From the NCBI GenBank assembly GCA_965219565.1, contig OZ244780.1:2170001-2234000 (forward strand): a stretch of DNA of 64,000 bases, given 5' to 3'. The stretch comes from DAOUJI01 sp965219565 (GTDB lineage Bacteria; Chloroflexota; Dehalococcoidia; Lucifugimonadales; JAGWBF01). A model generated the notes under the pieces. It saw nothing but the letters and a program-made list of their open reading frames with translations, did no database searches and had not been told where the DNA came from. Shown one piece after another: positions 59,120 through 64,000 of the stretch. Position 1 is the stretch's first letter. The number at the start of each line of letters is the position of its first letter. The translations under genes and the position numbers were made by a program.

Positions 59120-59860
59120 TTGCGCCAATACGAACTGGTGGTGGTCTTCAGCCCCATACTTTCTGATGAAGACAAAACGAGCGCTCGGAACAGAATAAAG
59201 CAGCTCATAACTAACGGAGACGGAGAAATAACCCAGGAGGAAGACTGGGGTATGAGGCGTCTGGCCTACCCCATCCGAAAGGGCAGCCAGACTTTTCTGG
59301 AGGGTTCCTATTTCTTGACCCGTTTTTCCACCGACACAGTCGCCCCCAGAGAGTTGGAGCCGCAGCTTAATCTGGGGGAGAACATTCTCAGATATCTGCT
59401 CGTCAACGCCGATTCCGTTAATATAACCGCCCCAACCACTGCGGACTTCACTCCAAGAGAACCTGGGCCACGCAGATTCGACAACCGCAGAGGACCAGGC
59501 GGCCCCTTCCGTGGGCCTCCCCCTTCGTCGGGCGGACCTCCTGGGGCTCCCCCGCCAGCCCGGGCGGCCGTTCCGGGTGAAGCGCCAACGGCGGCGCCCT
59601 CTGCCGAACCCGCAACCGCAGAGTCGCCCACGGCCCCGCCTGAGGTTTCCGCGGCGCAGTCAGCGACCGACGAGTCTCCGGCGGCCCCGGCTGAGGACCC
59701 GACAGCTCAACCCGTAACCGCCGAGTCGCCCACGGCCCCGCCTGAGGCTTCCGAAGCAATTCCCGACGCCGAAGCCGCAGCAGCAGAGGCTCCCGCAGCT
59801 CCGGAAGCGGCCGCTTCCGCTTCCGATGAACCCGGCCCCGATGAAAACGCGGAGGAGTAG
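59120..59860 (+). CDS. rpsF: 30S ribosomal protein S6 with long Ala/Pro/Glu-rich C-terminal extension
   Basis: 246 residues from TTG 59120 (CCGGAGA upstream). S6 is normally about 95-130 residues. The core (1-100: YELVVVFSPIL, 'EEDWGMRRLAYPIRKGSQ', 'REL...LGENILRYLLV') is complete. From about residue 115 a low-complexity tail of Ala, Pro, Glu, Thr and Ser runs to the end, partly built from a duplicated 45-bp unit (59607-59651 and 59709-59753). The tail is probably disordered. First gene of rpsF-ssb-rpsR. Confidence 0.93.
   Translation: MRQYELVVVFSPILSDEDKTSARNRIKQLITNGDGEITQEEDWGMRRLAYPIRKGSQTFLEGSYFLTRFSTDTVAPRELEPQLNLGENILRYLLVNADSVNITAPTTADFTPREPGPRRFDNRRGPGGPFRGPPPSSGGPPGAPPPARAAVPGEAPTAAPSAEPATAESPTAPPEVSAAQSATDESPAAPAEDPTAQPVTAESPTAPPEASEAIPDAEAAAAEAPAAPEAAASASDEPGPDENAEE
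59607..59753 (+). repeat. Internal 45-bp duplication in the rpsF tail
   Basis: Two 45-base units, 59607-59651 and 59709-59753, agree at 42 positions by my count and are 102 bases apart. They encode the same PATAESPTAPPE-type segment, showing that the tail grew by in-frame duplication. Confidence 0.8.
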
Positions 59861-59871
59861 GCAGGTCCGCA

Positions 59872-60279
59872 ATGACTCTTAACAAGATGATGGTCATCGG
59901 AAACCTGGGCCGCGACCCTGAGATGCGCTACACGCCCAGCGGGCAGGCGGTCACCAACTTTTCCCTGGCCACCAACTACAGGTACACCACGTCCGACGGC
60001 GAAACAAGAGAGGATACGGAGTGGTTCAGAATCTCCGTATTCGGCCGCCAGGCGGAGTCATGCAACCAATACCTTTCCAAGGGAAGTAAGGTCTACGTGG
60101 AAGGCAGGCTGAAAAGCAGCACCTATCAGACCCGGGACGGCGAGACGCGGTTCTCAAACGAGATCAATGCGTCCGACGTCAGATTTCTCGGTGGGTCCGG
60201 AGGACGTTCTGACGACTCCCCCCGGGAAGGATCCTCGGGCGGCGACTCGATGATGGAGCCTGACGACCTTCCCTTCTAA
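59872..60279 (+). CDS. ssb: Single-stranded DNA-binding protein
   Basis: 135 residues. OB fold from 'NKMMVIGNLGRDPEMRYTPS' through 'TEWFRISVFGRQAESCNQYL', a short Gly/Ser linker and the acidic C-terminal tip DDLPF that recruits replication and repair partners. Between rpsF and rpsR as in most bacteria. Confidence 0.97.
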   Translation: MTLNKMMVIGNLGRDPEMRYTPSGQAVTNFSLATNYRYTTSDGETREDTEWFRISVFGRQAESCNQYLSKGSKVYVEGRLKSSTYQTRDGETRFSNEINASDVRFLGGSGGRSDDSPREGSSGGDSMMEPDDLPF

Positions 60280-60332
60280 TATTGCGCCAAGAGACAAGCG
60301 ACTCTAATGACACCGGAGGTTAGACACCGATA

Positions 60333-60770
60333 ATGCCGCCGCCACCACGAAGAGACAACAGACAGGGTAGGGGACGAGGCAGAGGACGCTTTGTTCCGCG
60401 CCGCAAGGTATGCGCCTTCTGCGTTGAGAAAGTGCAAATCATCGACTACAAGGACATAGCCCGAATGCGGCGGTATATATCCGACCGCTACAGGATGGAA
60501 CCTCGACGGAAGACGGGGGTCTGCGCCCGGCACCAGAGAAGCCTGTCCACGGCCATCAAGAGGGCGCGGCACATAGCTCTCGTGCCCTTCACCCCCGCCC
60601 ACGTCAAGGGTAATGTCGCCTCAGCCTTTAGGGCTATGCCGGCGCCGCCGCAACCCGCCCCTGCCGGGTCTACTCCCCAACCTACGCCGGTTACAGAACC
60701 GGCGACAGACGGAGAAGCCCCTCCTGTCGCTGAACCGGCAGAGGCCGCGGAGACTCCGGCGGCTTCCTGA
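60333..60770 (+). CDS. rpsR: 30S ribosomal protein S18 with Pro/Ala-rich C-terminal extension
   Basis: 145 residues, while S18 is usually 70-90. Core: basic N terminus (RDNRQGRGRGRGRF), 'KVCAFCVEKVQIIDYKDIAR', 'RYISDRYRMEPRRKTGVCAR', 'HQRSLSTAIKRARHIALVPF'. From about residue 100 a Pro/Ala/Thr/Glu tail follows, similar in kind to that of its ribosomal partner S6, but with only partial sequence match. Confidence 0.94.
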   Translation: MPPPPRRDNRQGRGRGRGRFVPRRKVCAFCVEKVQIIDYKDIARMRRYISDRYRMEPRRKTGVCARHQRSLSTAIKRARHIALVPFTPAHVKGNVASAFRAMPAPPQPAPAGSTPQPTPVTEPATDGEAPPVAEPAEAAETPAAS

Positions 60771-60845
60771 GTCACCTCCTCTTGGACCAGCTAATTCCAT
60801 CCGTAAGGCCCTCCAAAGCGTACAGGTATACATCGGGCCTGCACT

Positions 60846-62012
60846 ATGCACTCTGAAAGAACAAACCGAACGCCGCCCTCCGACCGGCGGATGAGGAATC
60901 GACGCCCTCCCCGGCAGGACGCCCGTATTACGCGCACCCAACTGGACCCGGCGACCCGTAAGCGGCGCCGGATCGCAATCGCAGTGGGAGGCGTTATCCT
61001 GGTTGCCGTCATCGGCGTCATCGCCTTTGCCTGGTACTGGGAGTTCGTGCGCCCCAACCAGGTGCTGGCCTCCCGGGTGGGGGACAAGGTCTACACCCAG
61101 GCGGACATAGTGACCCGCATACGGCTTGAGAGGTCCATAGCGGCGGGCTTGGGACAGACCTATCCTGTGGGCAAAGCGCCCTTCGAGGTGTTGAGTGAGC
61201 TCACCCAGGCTGGCATAGTCAGGCGCGCCGCCCCCGGCTTCAACCTCTTCATCACCGACGCCGACGTGGACCAGCGGCTGCGGGAGAACTTCGCTCCCCG
61301 GATTGGCAGTCCCGACGAGGCGGCCCCAGGCCAGTTGGACAGTGAATTCAGAGAACGCTACCAGACGTTCCTCACCTCCGCCCACATATCTGACTCCGAC
61401 TACCGGGAAATCGTGGAAGAGAGCATCCTGCGGGAGAGGACCAGGGAAAAGCTGGGCGAACGCATACCCTCCGTGGCCGAGAGCGTGGAACTCCGATGGA
61501 TAGTCCTGCCTTCCAGCTTGCAGGAGACTCAGGCAGGCGTCCCTCAAGCGGACCCCGATGAAGTGAGGAACCGTGTTGACGAAGAGGACTTCACCGCTGT
61601 TGCAGCGATGGTCAACACCGAGCGGCGGTTTGCGGACGGCCAGGGTTACGTGGGTTGGGTGCCAAAAGACGCTTTTACGCGACTGGACAAGGCGATATTC
61701 GGCGACCCTGAAAACGACATCGAGCCCATGCAGGTCGACGAAATTCGCGGCCCGATTTTCCAAGAGGCTGGCACTTACATCATCCAGATGATCGACGGTC
61801 CTGCCCAGCGTGAAATCAGCGACCTGATGCGGGACCGCATGAAGGACCAAGCCCTGTCCAACTGGCTCATCGACCAACAATTAGAGGGCGGACGCGACGG
61901 TTGGTTGGAGGTGAAGAACAACTCCGCCATCTACGCCTGGGTGCTGGACCAAGTGGCCAAGCTGAATATTCCCGACCCCGCTCAACCCACTCAGGCTGCG
62001 CCGCCGGGATGA
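60846..62012 (+). CDS. Membrane-anchored SurA/PrsA-like foldase
   Basis: 388 residues. A basic N terminus precedes one membrane helix (about 43-64), then an extracytoplasmic SurA-N-like helical domain ('SRVGDKVYTQADIVTRIRLE', 'YREIVEESILRERTREKL') and a weak parvulin-like domain ('VAAMVNTERRFADGQGYVGW', 'IRGPIFQEAGTYIIQMIDG'). It probably chaperones secreted proteins; the isomerase site is poorly conserved, so catalysis is uncertain. The ATG at 60846 has no obvious ribosome-binding site. Confidence 0.8.
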   Translation: MHSERTNRTPPSDRRMRNRRPPRQDARITRTQLDPATRKRRRIAIAVGGVILVAVIGVIAFAWYWEFVRPNQVLASRVGDKVYTQADIVTRIRLERSIAAGLGQTYPVGKAPFEVLSELTQAGIVRRAAPGFNLFITDADVDQRLRENFAPRIGSPDEAAPGQLDSEFRERYQTFLTSAHISDSDYREIVEESILRERTREKLGERIPSVAESVELRWIVLPSSLQETQAGVPQADPDEVRNRVDEEDFTAVAAMVNTERRFADGQGYVGWVPKDAFTRLDKAIFGDPENDIEPMQVDEIRGPIFQEAGTYIIQMIDGPAQREISDLMRDRMKDQALSNWLIDQQLEGGRDGWLEVKNNSAIYAWVLDQVAKLNIPDPAQPTQAAPPG

Positions 62013-62047
62013 GAATGACCGCCCAAGACGAGATTGAAGGATAGACG

Positions 62048-63355
62048 GTGGGCCCTGACCATGAAATAGGCGTAGGTCTTATGGGTTTGGGTAACGTCGG
62101 AGGCGGAGTAGCTTCCGCTTTGACGGGGGACCCCAGTCCAATCCCCAAATTGGCTGAGTGCGGAGTCGTCCTGAAAAGAGTCCTGGTGCGTGACGCGTCC
62201 AGGCCACGCAGCCCCGAAACCGTCTGTCCTCTCCTGACAAGCGAACCCGAAGCTCTGCTCGACGACCCCGGAGTCCATCTCGTCGTTGAGCTTATGGGTG
62301 GTGAAAACCCCGCCTACGACTACATCCGTCGGGCGTTGGACTCCGGCAGGCACGTGATCACAGCCAACAAGGAGGTCATGGCCAAGCACGGGTCCGAGCT
62401 TACGACCCTGGCATCGAAGAACGGAGTCCATCTACTCTTCGAGGCTAGCGTGGGAGGCGGAATCCCGATAATCGGGCCCCTAACCAAAGACCTGCTGGCC
62501 AACCGCATTGGCTCTATAACGGCCATCATTAACGGCACCACCAACTACATCCTCAGCAACATGGCCAACGGCGGCGCCAGTTTCCACGACGCCCTCAAAG
62601 AGGCCCAACTCCTTGGATATGCGGAAGCGGACCCGTCCAGCGACATAGAGGGCGACGACGCCGCATACAAGCTGGCCGTACTGTCCAGCCTGGCTTTCCA
62701 CACCAACGTACATTCCGACGACGTATATCGGGAGGGCATTTCCCAGCTGGAAGCGAGGGACTTCCGTTACGCACAGGAGTTGGGATACGCAATCAAGCTG
62801 CTGGCGATAGCCCAGGACGACGGCGACGCTGTCCAGGTGCGGACTCATCCCGCTCTCGTTCCCCTGACCCACATGTTGGCCAAGGTGGACGGAGTGTTTA
62901 ACGCGATCGAAGTGAAAGGCGATTTGGTTGGGCGTGTATTGTTCCACGGGCGCGGAGCCGGCAGGGAGCCCACCACCAGCGCCGTAGTAGGGGACATCGT
63001 CGAGGCGGCGCGACGCATAAGGTCGGGAAGCCCTCCGCAGCCACGACCTGTCACCGAAGCCAAGCCCATCACTCCCATGTCGTCGTTGGTCAGCAAGTAT
63101 TACGTGAGAATCAACGTCGCGGACCAAGCCGGTGTGTTGGCCCACATCGCCCGGATACTCGGCGACCACGACATCAGCATCGCCAACGTGCTCCAAAAGG
63201 ACGCTGACCCTGCGACCCAAACGGCTGAACTGGTGGTGACGACCCATCCGTCGGCTGAACGTTCCATGCAGAAGTCGTTGACTCTGATTAGAGGCGTCAA
63301 CACCGTCAGGGAGATAAACAACCTGATAAGAATCCTGGATTGGGACGACGAATAG
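62048..63355 (+). CDS. hom: Homoserine dehydrogenase
   Basis: 435 residues from GTG 62048. NAD(P) site VGLMGLGNVGGGVASAL, 'VVELMGGENPAYDYIRRAL', 'TANKEVMAKHG' with the catalytic Lys, 'GTTNYILSNM', 'LGYAEADPSSDIEGDDAAYK', and a C-terminal ACT domain (about 350-430) for allosteric control, probably by threonine. Third step from aspartate to threonine and methionine. Upstream site is GAAGGA. Confidence 0.96.
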   Translation: MGPDHEIGVGLMGLGNVGGGVASALTGDPSPIPKLAECGVVLKRVLVRDASRPRSPETVCPLLTSEPEALLDDPGVHLVVELMGGENPAYDYIRRALDSGRHVITANKEVMAKHGSELTTLASKNGVHLLFEASVGGGIPIIGPLTKDLLANRIGSITAIINGTTNYILSNMANGGASFHDALKEAQLLGYAEADPSSDIEGDDAAYKLAVLSSLAFHTNVHSDDVYREGISQLEARDFRYAQELGYAIKLLAIAQDDGDAVQVRTHPALVPLTHMLAKVDGVFNAIEVKGDLVGRVLFHGRGAGREPTTSAVVGDIVEAARRIRSGSPPQPRPVTEAKPITPMSSLVSKYYVRINVADQAGVLAHIARILGDHDISIANVLQKDADPATQTAELVVTTHPSAERSMQKSLTLIRGVNTVREINNLIRILDWDDE

Positions 63356-63450
63356 AATACCGGTCCCCCATACCCCAGGAAGATTGCCGGATGGGATTGA
63401 TTGTATAATGGCCCAAGAGCGCCAGAGGATGTCGTCTAAAGAGATGCCCA

Positions 63451-64000
63451 ATGATTGACCGCGCAAAGCTGCACTCCGCCGTAGCCATAATGATAGAGGC
63501 TATCGGTGAAGACCCGTCCAGGGAGGGCCTCAAGGATACCCCCAGGCGAGTCGCGGACATGTACGAAGAGCTCTTCCAAGGGCTGGGAGTTGAGCCGGAA
63601 TCCGAGCTGAACACGGTGTTCGAAGAAGGCGCGTCCCACGGCGAATTGGCTGTCCTCAGAGACATCTCCTTCCATTCCATCTGTGAGCACCACTTTCTAC
63701 CCTTTTTTGGCAGGGCTCACATCGCCTATGCCCCAGACCGTAAGATCGCCGGGGCCAGTAAGCTTGCGAGGGCGTTGGACGCCGTAGCTAGACGGCCGCA
63801 GCTCCAGGAGCGAATAACCGCCCGCCTGGCAGACGCCATTCACAACGTCCTGCAACCCCACAGAACGGGAGTCGTCATAGAAGCGGAGCATCTGTGCATG
63901 ACGATGCGGGGAGTCAAGAAAGAAGGCAGTCTTATAGCGACCTCGGCCTTCAGGGGGTCCTTTGACGCGAACGGCTCCGATAAGGCCGAGCTTATGGCCG
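63451..64000 (+). CDS. folE: GTP cyclohydrolase I (3' end cut off by the window)
   Basis: 183 codons from ATG 63451 to the window end, missing perhaps ten residues. It has 'DPSREGLKDTPRRVADMYEE' at the N terminus, the zinc ligands in ICEHHFLPF and HLCMTMRGV, and 'GASKLARALDAVARRPQLQE' and 'TSAFRGSF' near the end. It makes dihydroneopterin triphosphate for folate synthesis. Preceded by a possible TATAAT box (63404-63409) with a poor -35. Confidence 0.95.
   Translation, partial: MIDRAKLHSAVAIMIEAIGEDPSREGLKDTPRRVADMYEELFQGLGVEPESELNTVFEEGASHGELAVLRDISFHSICEHHFLPFFGRAHIAYAPDRKIAGASKLARALDAVARRPQLQERITARLADAIHNVLQPHRTGVVIEAEHLCMTMRGVKKEGSLIATSAFRGSFDANGSDKAELMA

Noticed and set aside
60621..61880. 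Open frame of 419 codons antisense to rpsR and the SurA-like gene
   Set aside because: It crosses the boundary of two real sense genes and has no recognisable domain.
1..64000. CRISPR arrays, insertion sequences, integrases and prophage genes
   Set aside because: Searched by eye for regularly spaced repeats, transposase DDE or HUH motifs and phage structural genes; none seen.

Overview
The window is GC-rich, densely packed bacterial chromosome with no phage, insertion sequence, CRISPR array or rRNA. Many genes are paralogous luciferase-like flavin monooxygenases, acyl-CoA dehydrogenases, Cys-less or SCP-x-like thiolases with DUF35 partners, SDRs and acetolactate-synthase-like TPP enzymes. 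Together with TTG/GTG starts and the S6-SSB-S18 operon, this resembles uncultivated Chloroflexota of the Dehalococcoidia/SAR202 type. That placement is my inference from gene content, not from a phylogeny.

Layout. 0-3 kb: an RCC1-propeller lipoprotein and small uncharacterised genes. 3.0-3.4 kb: three tRNAs (Leu-TAA, Cys-GCA, Leu-GAG), minus strand. 3.4-6.2 kb: a minus-strand operon of a glutaredoxin-DinB fusion with an in-frame UGA at its redox-active position, a methyltransferase and a flavin monooxygenase. 6.5-8.6 kb: a three-Cys-motif (DUF5131)/TcmP pair. 8.6-16.1 kb: an SDR, two tandem flavin monooxygenases, then a MaoC/MaoC/thiolase-like/DUF35/acyl-CoA dehydrogenase operon. 16.2-23.1 kb: a metallopeptidase lipoprotein, two acyl-CoA dehydrogenases and a second thiolase/DUF35 pair. 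23.3-24.2 kb: a MntA/HepT toxin-antitoxin module bracketed by a 35-bp direct repeat. 24.2-30.9 kb: a desaturase, an amphi-Trp protein, tRNA-Sec, thioredoxin, an RlmD-Maf fusion, tatB/tatC, a second DUF5131 gene and tatA. 31-37.5 kb: a 2-oxoacid dehydrogenase operon (E3, E1alpha, E1beta, E2) with a TPP enzyme. 37.5-46.6 kb: SMP-30, alcohol dehydrogenase, VapBC, SDR, PEP-mutase-like, DinB, MaoC, SRAP and TPP genes. 46.8-55.3 kb: a two-domain ThyX, an IscA-like protein, a frameshifted monooxygenase, a two-subunit acyl-CoA dehydrogenase, MeaB, DUF429 and HPF. 55.3-64 kb: SPFH/NfeD, GlyA, S6-SSB-S18, a SurA-like foldase, homoserine dehydrogenase and a truncated FolE.

The strongest biological signal is selenocysteine use. 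A tRNA-Sec gene with anticodon TCA lies at 26.1 kb, just downstream of thioredoxin. At 6.2 kb a glutaredoxin domain has UGA where the first catalytic cysteine belongs, followed by a compact hairpin with the geometry of a bacterial SECIS. The glutaredoxin is fused to a DinB domain with an intact His triad, a fold that includes thiol-dependent transferases. This suggests a selenium-dependent thiol enzyme combining redox and transferase domains. A second theme is acyl-CoA chain cleavage: one hydratase subunit has lost its catalytic His and its thiolase partner has lost its nucleophilic Cys, matching the hydratase/retro-aldolase logic of steroid side-chain degradation (ChsH1-ChsH2-Ltp2).
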